A stretch of DNA of 64,000 nt from assembly GCF_024170505.1 (NCBI RefSeq), contig NZ_JALJYG010000004.1, positions 1 through 64,000 on the forward strand, in the 5' to 3' direction. A model generated the notes under the pieces. It saw only the letters and a list, made by a program, of their open reading frames with translations. It did no database searches and was not told the origin of the DNA. Each line of letters begins with the position of its first letter. Position 1 is the first letter of the stretch. Below are positions 28,716 to 37,827 of this stretch, piece after piece. The stretch is from Methanocalculus alkaliphilus. Its GTDB lineage: Archaea > Halobacteriota > Methanomicrobia > Methanomicrobiales > Methanocorpusculaceae. The position numbers and the translations under genes are program-made.

Positions 28716-29756
28716 CTATCCCCGTGGGATCCCTCGTGCCGCCTTCTTTGCGGCAAGAGACTCAATCGGCTGCTGGTCAATCGTCTCATCTACAATAAGT
28801 GCCCCGGCAGCCACTGCGGAGTGAACAAACGCCTCTCCAACCCCGCTCCTGATGATGAGTGTCGTATAGCCATCCGGTGATCCGATTGCGCCTGCCGAGA
28901 TGTCGGCGTCCCTGGCGGTTAAATCCGTGCAGATCGTACATCCCGGCCGGATCGCCTCCTCCAGTTCCTTCAGGGGGATCCTGATCACTTCTCCATCCGT
29001 CTTTGTCACATCGAGGCCGCCTTTGACATTAAGCCTCTCAATATCATACGGCCTGAGCTGATGGCGCCTGCCAAGAATATCCCCGACAAGATGGTCGTAA
29101 TCAAATGTCTCGGTACAGAAGAGACCCAGCACGAGCCGTATTGAACGGGCGTATGGCCGGACAAGATCGTTGTCGCTCTTCCTCATCAGGGAAATCGCCT
29201 CAGTCACACAGGGGAGGCCGATGACAGCGATACGTCTGCATTTTTTCTTGAGGACGGCTTCTTTCAATGCAGCGAGGAGGGGCACCCACCAGGCGTACCT
29301 GCTCCCTGCATGCCGGATGAGCTCCCCCGCTGAAGTGATGACAACCGACTGTGGCTGAAGCGTAAACCGGTCTTCTGTAACAGTCACAACGGCATCTATC
29401 ATATCATTCTCCAATGCATGGGCGAGAATCGCCGTCACCGCACCACCGCTCTGCTTGTGGGGGATCTCGGCTCCGGCCTTTGCAGCAATGACTGACCGGT
29501 ACTCGCCAAGGAGACCGCGGCCCTGTATTGTTCCTACTCGTGGACAGACGGCATAACATGCGCCGCAGGGCACTCTGTCAACAACCTCTTTACAATAGAA
29601 CCTGTTCTCCGGACAGATGGTCTGCTCGGAGCAGAAGATGATAGCGTCGGCCGGACAGACCGCCACACAGGCACCACATCCGGAACAGCGCCCTGTCTTC
29701 CATACGTCTCGCTGCAGGTCCTCAAAACTACTTCCTGACACCACACTCACTCCCAT
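28716..29756 (-). CDS. FrhB/FpoF-like F420-binding iron-sulfur protein of the glutamate synthase operon
   Basis: The 346-residue protein begins with two Cys clusters: C-S-G-C-G-A-C-V-A-V-C-P near residues 20-31 and C-G-A-C-Y-A-V-C-P near 58-66, a ferredoxin-like pair. The rest matches the coenzyme F420 hydrogenase/dehydrogenase beta-subunit family. Such subunits carry FAD and exchange hydride with F420. Its start overlaps the gltB3 stop by ten bases, so it belongs to the glutamate synthase operon. Since no NAD(P)H-oxidising GltD gene is present, the inference is that it feeds electrons from F420H2 to the synthase. Confidence 0.85.
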   Translation of the reverse strand: MGVSVVSGSSFEDLQRDVWKTGRCSGCGACVAVCPADAIIFCSEQTICPENRFYCKEVVDRVPCGACYAVCPRVGTIQGRGLLGEYRSVIAAKAGAEIPHKQSGGAVTAILAHALENDMIDAVVTVTEDRFTLQPQSVVITSAGELIRHAGSRYAWWVPLLAALKEAVLKKKCRRIAVIGLPCVTEAISLMRKSDNDLVRPYARSIRLVLGLFCTETFDYDHLVGDILGRRHQLRPYDIERLNVKGGLDVTKTDGEVIRIPLKELEEAIRPGCTICTDLTARDADISAGAIGSPDGYTTLIIRSGVGEAFVHSAVAAGALIVDETIDQQPIESLAAKKAARGIPRG

Positions 29757-30490
29757 GTATATTTATTTGCAAACGGCCGGCCGCTTGCAGGGGTTATCCT
29801 CGTATATCTATCTTCGATGAGAGGGGCCGGATCGAGAGAAAATCGCTCGGCATACCGCCTGATGAAGGGGATAATCCTGGCTTTGTCCTCCTCTGTCGCT
29901 TCGGCCTTCTTTGCACCGACACCAAGGAGGCGTTCAGGAACGTCACCCCTGATGAATATCTCGCCTCCATGGATCCCTGACCCGATTCCGCGATCCGGCA
30001 GGACTCTCTTCTCCTGCAATCCAAGGATGATGACAAGTCCTCCTGCCATATATTCACCGAGGAAGGCGCGTGCATTCCCTCCAACAATCAGGACCGGGCG
30101 GTGATCGCCGTATTCCTTCATATGGATCCCGCCACGGTACCCGATATCGTCACGAACCATCACCATCCCTCCCCGCATCGAATGGGCTGTAGCGTCACCC
30201 GAGCTGCCATGAATGATGATCTCTCCTGCATCCATGGTGTTCCCCGGTGCATGGTCGCAGTTGCCGAAGACCTCAACGGTTGGGCCACTCATAAACATCC
30301 CGAGATCCCCTCCGGGGATGCCATGAACAGTGATGCTAACATCCCCCCTCAGCCCATCTGCGATGAACCGCTGGCCAAGGACATTCTCGATCCGAATCTT
30401 TGAGACACCGTCCCTGACAGCAGATCGGATCGCCTTGTTGAGGGGCGTGTAGTGCATCTCGTCTGCATCGATTATGATCTCCTTCTCCAT
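29747..30490 (-). CDS. gltB3: Glutamate synthase domain 3 (GXGXG repeat) subunit
   Basis: The 247-residue protein is the stand-alone GXGXG beta-helix domain of archaeal split glutamate synthase. Visible turns include G-P-T-V-E-V-F-G-N-C, D-A-G-E-I-I-I-H-G-S-S-G-D, G-G-M-V-M-V-R, and A-G-G-L-V-I-I-L-G. This domain structurally links the amidotransferase and FMN domains. It lies two bases downstream of gltB2 and overlaps the FrhB-like gene. Confidence 0.93.
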   Translation of the reverse strand: MEKEIIIDADEMHYTPLNKAIRSAVRDGVSKIRIENVLGQRFIADGLRGDVSITVHGIPGGDLGMFMSGPTVEVFGNCDHAPGNTMDAGEIIIHGSSGDATAHSMRGGMVMVRDDIGYRGGIHMKEYGDHRPVLIVGGNARAFLGEYMAGGLVIILGLQEKRVLPDRGIGSGIHGGEIFIRGDVPERLLGVGAKKAEATEEDKARIIPFIRRYAERFSLDPAPLIEDRYTRITPASGRPFANKYTWE

Positions 30491-30492
30491 AC

Positions 30493-32004
30493 CTATGCCC
30501 CCACCGGCTTGACATCAAGGACGTTCATCATCGCTTCATCAAGCAGATATGCCCTGAGCCGATCACGGTTTCCACGCAGGCTCTCGATACTGTTAATCCC
30601 GGCAGCTCCCATCAGCTCGCTGATCTCAAGCGTCCAGCCTTTGAAGAGGTTGGCGACATGCTGCCACTCGACATCCGGATTCAGGCGGTTCGTCAGTCCG
30701 GGCATCTGGGTTGCGATACCCCACGGACATTGCCCGCGATAACATGTGCCACAGACCCTGCACCCCATCGCGATCAACGCAGCCGTCCCGATATAGATGG
30801 CATCAGCTCCGAGCGCGATCGCCTTTGTCACATCGGCGGCGTCACGGATGCCTCCGGAGGCGATGATCGAGATCTCATTTCTGATACCCTGTGATCTCAG
30901 CTTCTGATCGACTGCTGCTATGGCGGCCTCGATAGGGATGCCGACATGATCCCGGAATACGCGTGGTGCGGCCCCGGTCCCTCCCCTGAATCCGTCAATG
31001 ACGACGGCATCGGCGGACGAACGCGCTATTCCGGATGCGATGGCGGCGACATTATGAACTGCGGCAATCTTCACAAATATTGGCTTCTTCCACTCCGTCG
31101 CCTCTTTCAGGGAATGAACAAGCTGTTTGAGATCCTCTATCGAGTAGATGTCATGATGGGGTGCAGGACTGATTGCATCGCTCCTCTCCGGGATCATCCT
31201 TGTCTGTGAGACATCAGGGCCGACCTTCTCCCCGGGGAGGTGGCCGCCGATACCCGGCTTAGCCCCCTGGCCTATCTTAATCTCAATTGCCGCTCCCCGT
31301 TCCAGATAGTCGATATCGACACCGAACCGCCCTGAAGCGACCTGGACGATCATACTTTCCTGGTACTGCCGGAGTGCCGGGTGTAATCCCCCCTCACCGG
31401 TTCCCATGAATGTTCCCTGATCAGCAACTGCCCGTGCCATTGAGAGCTGGGCGTTCAGGCTGATTGCCCCGTAGCTCATATGCCCGATCATGATCGGGGT
31501 ATCGAGGCGGAGATTTGGTGCAAGAGTTGTTTTGAGTTCAACATCCCCGTTCTCCTTCCGCTGAATATCCAGCCTTCGCGGCTTCTTCCCTATATAGGTC
31601 CGCAGCTCCATCGGTTCACGGAGGGGATCGATACTCGGGTTCGTCACCTGGCAGGCATCAAGGAGCAGGCGGTCGAAGATGCTTGGGAGATCCTGGGCAT
31701 TTCCCATTCCGGCAAGGACGATCTTCCCTGTCCGGGCCTGATTATATATCGCCTCACGCGCCTCCCTGCTCCAGAGAGGATGCCTCCTGTAGTCGATCGG
31801 TTTCTCCTCGATGGTTATTGCATCACGCGGGCACATCGCAACACATCGGTGACAGGCAACGCATCGGCGCGAATCGATATGGATCTTCTCGCCTTCAAGG
31901 CGATATGTTCCATATGGGCAGTTTTCGATGCACCGCTCGCAGAGCATACACTCGTCGGTATCAATCCTGACCTTGAACTTCATCGGTATTGATCCAAGAC
32001 TCAT
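30493..32004 (-). CDS. gltB2: Glutamate synthase FMN-binding subunit with ferredoxin domain
   Basis: The 503-residue protein opens with two 4Fe-4S motifs ([12 protein letters not shown] and [12 protein letters not shown], residues about 17-65). The FMN-binding TIM barrel follows: [20 protein letters not shown] and [11 protein letters not shown]. The 3Fe-4S motif [13 protein letters not shown] is near 425. It makes glutamate from 2-oxoglutarate and glutamine-derived ammonia. The start overlaps the stop of the amidotransferase gene (ATGA), which supports ATG 32004 over the in-frame ATG at 31983. Confidence 0.95.
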   Translation of the reverse strand: MSLGSIPMKFKVRIDTDECMLCERCIENCPYGTYRLEGEKIHIDSRRCVACHRCVAMCPRDAITIEEKPIDYRRHPLWSREAREAIYNQARTGKIVLAGMGNAQDLPSIFDRLLLDACQVTNPSIDPLREPMELRTYIGKKPRRLDIQRKENGDVELKTTLAPNLRLDTPIMIGHMSYGAISLNAQLSMARAVADQGTFMGTGEGGLHPALRQYQESMIVQVASGRFGVDIDYLERGAAIEIKIGQGAKPGIGGHLPGEKVGPDVSQTRMIPERSDAISPAPHHDIYSIEDLKQLVHSLKEATEWKKPIFVKIAAVHNVAAIASGIARSSADAVVIDGFRGGTGAAPRVFRDHVGIPIEAAIAAVDQKLRSQGIRNEISIIASGGIRDAADVTKAIALGADAIYIGTAALIAMGCRVCGTCYRGQCPWGIATQMPGLTNRLNPDVEWQHVANLFKGWTLEISELMGAAGINSIESLRGNRDRLRAYLLDEAMMNVLDVKPVGA

Positions 32005-33053
32005 ATCCTGACCCTCCCGATGACCGGCTCACCGGCTTTTGGCATCCATACCCGGTCAAGATTCGGCTCCATCCGCCTGATTGCCGCTTCCTCGCTTGAT
32101 ATGTATAAACGGTCACCCGATTCGGCAGCGATGAGAGGCCGGAGCTTGATCCGATCGGTAAAACCTACGATCCCCTCGGCTGTTGCAACAACGATGGCAA
32201 AGGGTCCGTTCATCAAGGCAGATCCATAGGTCAGGCGGATCGCCTGGCTCAGCTTCTGTTGATCCTCCGGCATCGAATCGATCTCATCCCAGAACGGGGG
32301 GGCGAACGCCCGGACCATCAGATCCTCGGGAAGTCGATGCTTTCTGCCGAGGAGGTCACAGAGGTATGCGACGACCTCGGTATCGGTAAACATCGTACAC
32401 CGATAGCCGTAACTTTCAATATACCGACGGTTTGTGCCATACGAGGTGATCTCACCGTTATGTACAACACTCCAGTCGAGGAGGTTGAAGGGGTGTGCTC
32501 CCCCCCACCATCCTGATGTGTTTGTTGGATAGCGATTATGGGCAAGCCAGATATACCCTTCATATTTATCGATCTGGTAAAAGTCTGCCACCGCTTCTGG
32601 CCAGCCCGATGCCTTGAAGACGCCGATATTCTTCCCTGATGAGAAGACTATCGCACCGGGAATTGTCGTGTTGATCTGCATGACGAGCTTCATCACGATA
32701 TCTTCGTCAGGGGTCCTGCTTCCCGGCATCAGGGATATATCTGGTTTGAAGAAGTACCGCCATGGGATGTGGGTTCGTCTGAGATCAGGCTGCTCAATGG
32801 TTGGGATCTCCTCTTCGTCTTCAATATGACCCCATTTTCTGAGGATCTCATCGACTGCGACCTTCGGCTCCACAAGGTTATCAAAGAAGATATGAAGTGC
32901 ATAGTAGTCTGCATAATCGGGATATACACCGTATGCAGCATAACCGGCCCCTTCACCACTTCCCCGCTCATCCATCAGAGAGAGGGCCTTTTTAATGCTG
33001 GATCCATCCATCCCGGACCTGGATCTGTCTATGACACTGATAATTCCACACAT
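32001..33053 (-). CDS. gltB1: Glutamate synthase amidotransferase subunit (class II GATase)
   Basis: The 350-residue protein starts M-C-G-I-I-S-V-I, giving the N-terminal nucleophile Cys2 of class II glutamine amidotransferases. The conserved L-A-H-N-R-Y-P-T-N near 180 and V-V-H-N-G-E-I-T-S near 203 are also present. It releases ammonia from glutamine for the FMN subunit. It is first in the operon gltB1-gltB2-gltB3-frhB-like and is divergent from glnA. Its TATA box lies about 23 bases before the ATG, so the message may be leaderless. Confidence 0.93.
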   Translation of the reverse strand: MCGIISVIDRSRSGMDGSSIKKALSLMDERGSGEGAGYAAYGVYPDYADYYALHIFFDNLVEPKVAVDEILRKWGHIEDEEEIPTIEQPDLRRTHIPWRYFFKPDISLMPGSRTPDEDIVMKLVMQINTTIPGAIVFSSGKNIGVFKASGWPEAVADFYQIDKYEGYIWLAHNRYPTNTSGWWGGAHPFNLLDWSVVHNGEITSYGTNRRYIESYGYRCTMFTDTEVVAYLCDLLGRKHRLPEDLMVRAFAPPFWDEIDSMPEDQQKLSQAIRLTYGSALMNGPFAIVVATAEGIVGFTDRIKLRPLIAAESGDRLYISSEEAAIRRMEPNLDRVWMPKAGEPVIGRVRI

Positions 33054-33071
33054 TGGTCATCACACGAGGCT

Positions 33072-33080
33072 GAATATAAC
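33072..33080 (-). promoter_or_regulatory. TATA box of the glutamate synthase operon
   Basis: On the minus strand the sequence GTTATATTC lies about 23 bases upstream of the gltB1 ATG. A transcription start about 25 bases downstream would fall at or next to the start codon, suggesting a leaderless mRNA. Position and composition are the only evidence. Confidence 0.5.
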
Positions 33081-33116
33081 CTCATTATCTGGTGTCTATA
33101 TGGTTGTTCCATTAAC

Positions 33117-33124
33117 TATTTATA
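33117..33124 (+). promoter_or_regulatory. TATA box of glnA
   Basis: TATTTATA lies about 30 bases upstream of the glnA ATG. A start of transcription near 33146 would leave almost no leader. The operator-like palindrome sits directly downstream, across the predicted transcription start. Confidence 0.5.
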
Positions 33125-33133
33125 GTAATCAGT

Positions 33134-33147
33134 AGAAGTAATCTTCC
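33134..33147 (+). promoter_or_regulatory. NrpR-like operator of glnA (AGAA-N6-TTCC)
   Basis: The sequence AGAAGTAATCTTCC differs by one base from the methanogen nitrogen operator GGAA-N6-TTCC bound by the repressor NrpR. It lies between the TATA box and the ATG, where a bound repressor would block transcription. The match is imperfect, so this is a supported suggestion rather than a firm assignment. Confidence 0.55.
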
Positions 33148-33149
33148 AT

Positions 33150-34481
33150 ATGACAGGAGACAGTGTGTCCAGAATCCTGGAAAAGATTGAGGAAGACAGG
33201 GTGCAGTTCATCCGTCTTCAGTTTACTGATATCCTTGGGATGTCAAAAAATGTTGCTATCCCTGCGAAGCAGGCTGAGAAAGCACTGACTGATGGGATCA
33301 GCTTCGACGGGTCTTCTATCCAGGGCTTTGCCCGGATTGAGGAGTCTGACATGGTCTTAAAGCCGGATATCTCGACATACCGGATTCTGCCATGGCGCTC
33401 CGAGAAGAGCCGCGTTGCCCGGTTCATCTGCGATGTCTATACCCCAAAAGGAGTGCCGTTTGAGGGTGATCCGCGGTATATCCTCAGGAAGCAGGTAGAG
33501 GAGGCCCAAAAAATGGGGTATATATTCAACACAGGCCCTGAGCTTGAGTTCTTCCTCTTCCGGCAGCAGAATGGGCAGCCATCCCTTGAATTCCAGGATG
33601 TCGGAGGGTACTTCGATCTTGCCCCGACCGACCTTGCAGAGGATGTCCGCCGGGATATCATCATCGCTCTCACAGAAATGGGCTTTGATATCGAGGCGTC
33701 CCATCATGAAGTCGCGAAATCCCAGCATGAGATCGACTTCAAGTATGGCGATGCCCTCACGACTGCAGACAATGTCATCACCTTCAAGTTTGCAACCAAG
33801 ACGATAGCCCTGCAGAACGGTCTGCATGCAAGCTTCATGGCAAAACCGATCTTTGGGATCAACGGGTCCGGGATGCATACCAACTGTTCCCTTGGAACAC
33901 TGGATGGACAGAACGCATTCTATGATCCTGATGCGCCAAAGCAGCTCTCAGAGACTGCCATGCAGTTTATTGCAGGCATGCTGAAGCATGTGAAGGGGAT
34001 CACCCGGCTTGCCAACCCGACGGTCAACTCTTACAAGCGGCTTGTTCCGGGATATGAAGCTCCCGTCTATATCGGCTGGAGTGCCTCCAACCGGACCGCG
34101 CTTGTCCGTGTGCCTGCCCCCCGTGGCCGGAGCACCCGGGTTGAGCTGAGGAGCCCTGATCCAACCTGCAATCCGTATCTCACCTTCGCAGCAATACTTG
34201 CCGCAGGTCTTGATGGGATCAAAAACAAGCTTGAGCCCCCTGCAAGTGCAGATAAGAACATCTTCCATATGACTGCGGAAGAGAGGGAAAATGAAGGGAT
34301 CTATACCCTGCCTGGAAGCCTCATCGAGGCGAACCAGTACATGATGCAGGATCCCCTCATCTGCGCCACCCTTGGCCCTCATGTGACTGAGAACTTAAAC
34401 TCAATCGCAGAGATCGAATGGGATTCCTTCCGTACCGCCGTCACCGACTGGGAGACGAACCGGTATCTCTCAAGCTACTAA
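33150..34481 (+). CDS. glnA: Glutamine synthetase type I
   Basis: The 443-residue protein is a GSI. It has the beta-grasp N-terminal part with D-G-I-S-F-D-G-S-S-I-Q-G-F, the catalytic region G-P-E-L-E-F-F-L-F, the ATP-binding K-P-I-F-G-I-N-G-S-G-M-H-T-N, and the glutamate flap region N-P-T-V-N-S-Y-K-R-L-V-P-G-Y-E-A-P. It condenses ammonia with glutamate using ATP. A typical adenylylation-site tail is not evident. It is transcribed away from the glutamate synthase operon, giving a GS-GOGAT pair under a shared intergenic region. A T7 tract follows the stop. Confidence 0.96.
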   Translation: MTGDSVSRILEKIEEDRVQFIRLQFTDILGMSKNVAIPAKQAEKALTDGISFDGSSIQGFARIEESDMVLKPDISTYRILPWRSEKSRVARFICDVYTPKGVPFEGDPRYILRKQVEEAQKMGYIFNTGPELEFFLFRQQNGQPSLEFQDVGGYFDLAPTDLAEDVRRDIIIALTEMGFDIEASHHEVAKSQHEIDFKYGDALTTADNVITFKFATKTIALQNGLHASFMAKPIFGINGSGMHTNCSLGTLDGQNAFYDPDAPKQLSETAMQFIAGMLKHVKGITRLANPTVNSYKRLVPGYEAPVYIGWSASNRTALVRVPAPRGRSTRVELRSPDPTCNPYLTFAAILAAGLDGIKNKLEPPASADKNIFHMTAEERENEGIYTLPGSLIEANQYMMQDPLICATLGPHVTENLNSIAEIEWDSFRTAVTDWETNRYLSSY

Positions 34482-34494
34482 AACCCATCCCTTC

Positions 34495-34501
34495 TTTTTT
34501 T
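34495..34501 (+). terminator. Oligo-T tract after glnA
   Basis: A run of seven T residues begins 14 bases after the glnA stop codon and is a plausible archaeal terminator. No hairpin precedes it. Confidence 0.45.
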
Positions 34502-34605
34502 AAACCCTGCTGTGGGGCTTTTTCCAGAATTTCTGCATCTCATCTCAGGTGTTTCGTGCTCCTTCTTGATTCACAGGGGATCTGTTTCTGAAACAAAATA
34601 GAAAT

Positions 34606-34614
34606 CTATATAAA
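34606..34614 (+). promoter_or_regulatory. TATA box of the amt-glnK operon
   Basis: CTATATAAA preceded by the BRE-like GAAA forms a strong archaeal promoter. The predicted transcription start lies near 34635, giving an mRNA leader of about 145 bases before amt. Confidence 0.65.
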
Positions 34615-34618
34615 CAAT

Positions 34619-34632
34619 GGAAGATAACTTCC
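34619..34632 (+). promoter_or_regulatory. NrpR operator of the amt-glnK operon (GGAA-N6-TTCC)
   Basis: GGAAGATAACTTCC matches the consensus of the methanogen nitrogen repressor NrpR exactly. It lies between the TATA box and the predicted transcription start, the same placement as the degenerate copy at glnA. It should repress ammonium uptake genes when nitrogen is plentiful. The nrpR gene is not in this window. Confidence 0.75.
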
Positions 34633-34644
34633 TTCTATGTCATG

Positions 34645-34740
34645 TGTGAAGGGGGATACACCCGGGTATTCCGGGCTCATCCACCCTTCATATCTGACGT
34701 TAGTGGTCCATCTGACCGGGCTTCTGCCCCGGAGTGGCCA
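34645..34740 (+). ncRNA. Structured 5' leader of amt (candidate regulatory RNA)
   Basis: The leader begins with a nine-pair stem, TGTGAAGGG (34645-34653) with CCCTTCATA (34684-34692). This encloses a five-pair hairpin, CCCGG/CCGGG with loop GTATT. Further on, GGTC (34705-34708) can pair with GACC (34714-34717), or the overlapping CCGGGC (34716-34721) can pair with GCCCCGG (34726-34732), so two folds compete. The start coincides with the predicted 5' end of the message. It may be a regulatory element or simply a stable leader; no known riboswitch class is recognised. Confidence 0.4.
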
Positions 34741-34780
34741 TGCGCTGACTGAACAAACTCGGGAATGGGGTTGAAACAGA

Positions 34781-35977
34781 ATGGAACTTGATTCGGGTGC
34801 AACTGCCTTTGTGCTGATTGCAACTGCTATGGTTATGCTGATGACGCCCGGGGTCGGGCTCTTCTATGGAGGCATGGTACGGAGGAAGAACTTCATCTCA
34901 GCGATTGCGCTTGCGATGATATCGTTTGCGGTAGTCAGCATTCAGTGGGTGCTTATCGGGTATTCGCTTGCGTTCGGGACGAGTGTCGGTGGTTTTATCG
35001 GCAACCTGGATCACATTGGCCTTGCCGGTGTCGGCATGGAAGGTGACGGGATACCAGACCTCCTCTTCATGGTCTTCCAGCTCGTCTTTGCCGGACTGAC
35101 ACTTGCGATACTGACCTCGGCTCTTGCTGAACGGGTGAAGGTCAGCTCGTTCATCGTCTTCGGCCTTCTCTGGACGACCCTCGTCTATGATCCGCTTGCC
35201 CACTGGGCATGGGGTGGTGGCTGGGCTCACCAGATGGGGGCGCTGGACTTTGCAGGTGGAACGGTGGTTCACATCAGTTCCGGGTTTGGTGCTCTGGCTG
35301 TTGCGCTTGTCATCGGCAAACGGATCGGCTTTGGTACCCACTCAATGGAACCACATAACATCCCGATGACACTGCTTGGTGGTGCACTCCTCTGGTTCGG
35401 GTGGTTTGGATTCAACGCCGGTTCAGCCCTTGCCGCAGATGGTCTGGCTGCAACAGTCTTCGTTGCAACAAACATCGCAGCCGCTGCTGGCGCACTCTCA
35501 TGGATGTTTGCTGCCTGGCTGCACGGGAAACCATCATCACTTGGGTTCATCTCCGGTGCTATCGCGGGACTGGTTGCGATCACACCTGCCGCAGGGTATG
35601 TGGATCCGCTTGCTGCCATCGCCATAGGATTCATCTCAGGACTTGTATGCTACAAAGCGATGCTCTGGCGGATTAAAAAAGGCCTCGACGAGACTCTGGA
35701 CGCATGGGCTATCCATGGTGTCGGAGGTTTATGGGGTGCCCTTGCGACCGGTATCTTTGCAACAGCTGCAATTGGTGGTGTTAACGGTCTCCTCTATGGC
35801 AACGCTGCACAGTTTGGGATTCAGGCACTCGATGCAATAGCCGCGGTCATCTATGCCTTCGTCGTCACCTATATCCTCGCCTATGCGGTCCATAAGACGA
35901 TAGGTCTGCGGGTCACCGAGGAGGAGGAGTATGTTGGTCTTGACATCTCCCAGCATGGAGAGAAAGTGGCAAACTGA
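34781..35977 (+). CDS. amt: Ammonium transporter (Amt family)
   Basis: The 398-residue protein has eleven hydrophobic helices and the Amt signatures: [11 protein letters not shown] near residue 23, [13 protein letters not shown] near 155 (first pore His), and [13 protein letters not shown] near 308 (second pore His). It conducts ammonium across the cytoplasmic membrane. It is followed 12 bases later by glnK, whose product blocks Amt channels. Expression is probably NrpR-controlled through the operator at its promoter. Confidence 0.96.
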   Translation: MELDSGATAFVLIATAMVMLMTPGVGLFYGGMVRRKNFISAIALAMISFAVVSIQWVLIGYSLAFGTSVGGFIGNLDHIGLAGVGMEGDGIPDLLFMVFQLVFAGLTLAILTSALAERVKVSSFIVFGLLWTTLVYDPLAHWAWGGGWAHQMGALDFAGGTVVHISSGFGALAVALVIGKRIGFGTHSMEPHNIPMTLLGGALLWFGWFGFNAGSALAADGLAATVFVATNIAAAAGALSWMFAAWLHGKPSSLGFISGAIAGLVAITPAAGYVDPLAAIAIGFISGLVCYKAMLWRIKKGLDETLDAWAIHGVGGLWGALATGIFATAAIGGVNGLLYGNAAQFGIQALDAIAAVIYAFVVTYILAYAVHKTIGLRVTEEEEYVGLDISQHGEKVAN

Positions 35978-35989
35978 TGGAGGGACTCT

Positions 35990-36319
35990 GTGATGAAAAA
36001 GATTGAGGCAATCATTCGGCCTGAGCGGTTTGAAGTCGTTCAGAAGGCGCTTGAAGAGAATGGGTTTACGGCCATGACAATCTCGGAGGTACAGGGGAGG
36101 GGTGCCCAGAAGGGCATCACCCTTCAGTACCGTGGTGGAGCGATGAAGGTGAATCTGATCCCAAAGATCAAGATCGAGATCTTCACCAGGGACGCGGATG
36201 TCGAAAAGATCGTTGGTATCATCAAAACCAATGCAATGACGGGCAAGGTCGGGGATGGACGGATCTTCGTCCTGCCTGTCGAGGGGGAGTACTGGGTCCG
36301 AAACCACGAAGGTAACTAA
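35990..36319 (+). CDS. glnK: PII nitrogen regulatory protein
   Basis: The 109-residue protein starts M-K-K-I-E-A-I-I-R-P and contains the T-loop region with R-G-A-Q-K-G-I-T-L-Q-Y-R-G-G near 37-50 and the C-terminal G-K-V-G-D-G-R-I-F-V near 84-93. The conserved T-loop Tyr51 position is replaced by other residues, so regulation by uridylylation is unlikely, as in most archaea. GlnK senses ATP/ADP and 2-oxoglutarate and closes the adjacent Amt channel. Confidence 0.95.
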   Translation: MMKKIEAIIRPERFEVVQKALEENGFTAMTISEVQGRGAQKGITLQYRGGAMKVNLIPKIKIEIFTRDADVEKIVGIIKTNAMTGKVGDGRIFVLPVEGEYWVRNHEGN

Positions 36320-36327
36320 AAACAGAT

Positions 36328-36380
36328 GGGCTCCATCAGTGTACTATCTCCCACCATGGTGAGGGGGGCAGATGGAGCCC
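36328..36380. terminator. Long inverted repeat between glnK and the convergent glutamate dehydrogenase gene
   Basis: A perfect ten-base inverted repeat, GGGCTCCATC (36328-36337) and GATGGAGCCC (36371-36380), encloses a second palindrome, CACCATGGTG (36352-36361). It lies between two convergent stops and can form a large hairpin in RNA from either strand. It is most simply a bidirectional terminator or a transcript-stabilising end. Confidence 0.5.
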
Positions 36381-36409
36381 TATTATGTCCCCCTCATCAT
36401 TTTCAAAGA

Positions 36410-37693
36410 TTATATCCAGCCGCGAAGCTTCATTGCATTAATGATGCGCTCTGAGGCGACGACATATGCGGCTTTTCTCATGGTGATGCCGCTTGTCCTT
36501 GCCATCTGGAAGACATCACGGTATGCCTTGATCATCTTCTTTTCAAGCCTCTGGTTGACCTCATCCTCGGTCCAGGCGTCAAATGTCTTGTTTTGGATCA
36601 TCTCAAAGAATGATACCGTCACTCCTCCGGCATTGCAGAGGATATCAGGGATGACGTGGACACCCTCTTCAAAGAGAATCCGGTCGGCTTCGGGGGTCGT
36701 CGGCCCGTTTGCCAGCTCGGCAACGATCTTCGGGGTCATCTTCTCTGCGATTGAAGGGGTGATCGCATCTTCAAGCGCCGCTGCGATGACGATATCTGCC
36801 TCAAGGGTGAAGACGTCATCACCGTTCATCTTCTCAGTATTTGGCGCTCCGACAACGCTACCTGTCTTCCTCTTCTGGGCACTCACCTCTTCAAGGTTTA
36901 AGCCTTCGGCATGGTAGACACACCCTTTTGAATCAGAAACTGCAATGACCCGTGTATTGAGGAGGTTCCGTGCGAGGTATGCCGCATTGGCGCCGGCATT
37001 TCCAAAGCCCTGGATAGCCACGGTTGCATCTTTCAGCTGAATATTCAGTTCGCGTGCCGCCTCACTGATGGTTGCAATACCACCACGGGCTGTCGCTTCT
37101 GTCCTTCCAAGTGCACCACCAACCTGGATCGGCTTGCCTGTAATGACACCGGGCTGGTATTTCCCCTGAAGCCGGGAGTACTCATCCATCATCCATCCCA
37201 TCACCCGTGCATCGGTGCCGACATCGGGTGCAGGAACATCGGTCTCCGGACCGATGAACGGTGCTATCCGCTGGATATATCTCCTGGTCAGCCTCTGCAG
37301 CTCCCTGTCTGAGAGGGTCTTTGGATCGCAGACGATCCCTCCTTTAGCTCCACCAAGGGGGAGATCGAGGAGTGCGGTCTTCCATGTCATCCATGCGGCC
37401 AGTGATCTGACGGTATCGATCGTCTCATCGGGGTGGTACCGGATACCCCCCTTCATTGGACCGAGTGCGTCGTTCCACTGGATTCGATATCCGGTGAAGA
37501 CCTTGACCTGTCCGTCATCCATCCGGATTGGAATCGATACGGTCAGCTCACGCATTGGGTGGCAGAGATATTCTGCTGTCAGAGGATCGAGATTCATAAA
37601 CCGTGCACAGTCGAGGATTTGGGGTGGAAGGCCGTTATGTCTGTGTTCGAACATTTCTGGGACCTCCGTTTTATCTGCTCTTTTTTTACTCAT
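36410..37693 (-). CDS. gdhA: Glutamate dehydrogenase (Glu/Leu/Phe/Val dehydrogenase family)
   Basis: The 427-residue protein has the catalytic segment P-L-G-G-A-K-G-G-I near residues 115-123 (active-site Lys) and the substrate region with P-A-P-D-V-G-T. The Rossmann motif G-F-G-N-A-G is near 226. It interconverts glutamate and 2-oxoglutarate plus ammonia. Coenzyme preference cannot be read reliably. It adds an alternative ammonium-assimilation or glutamate-catabolic route to the GS-GOGAT genes next door. ATG 37693 begins a short Lys-rich N terminus typical of the family. Confidence 0.93.
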   Translation of the reverse strand: MSKKRADKTEVPEMFEHRHNGLPPQILDCARFMNLDPLTAEYLCHPMRELTVSIPIRMDDGQVKVFTGYRIQWNDALGPMKGGIRYHPDETIDTVRSLAAWMTWKTALLDLPLGGAKGGIVCDPKTLSDRELQRLTRRYIQRIAPFIGPETDVPAPDVGTDARVMGWMMDEYSRLQGKYQPGVITGKPIQVGGALGRTEATARGGIATISEAARELNIQLKDATVAIQGFGNAGANAAYLARNLLNTRVIAVSDSKGCVYHAEGLNLEEVSAQKRKTGSVVGAPNTEKMNGDDVFTLEADIVIAAALEDAITPSIAEKMTPKIVAELANGPTTPEADRILFEEGVHVIPDILCNAGGVTVSFFEMIQNKTFDAWTEDEVNQRLEKKMIKAYRDVFQMARTSGITMRKAAYVVASERIINAMKLRGWI

Positions 37694-37827
37694 GTACTAT
37701 CTCCGAAAAGATGCGTCCAGGGTATCCCTCCCCAAACGTCATTAATTCTGTACAGCGTGAGAATAATAAGTCCTTGCCTTCCATCCTTTTATAAAGGTGT
37801 TGAAAAGTCAACCAATTGCCAGACGTC

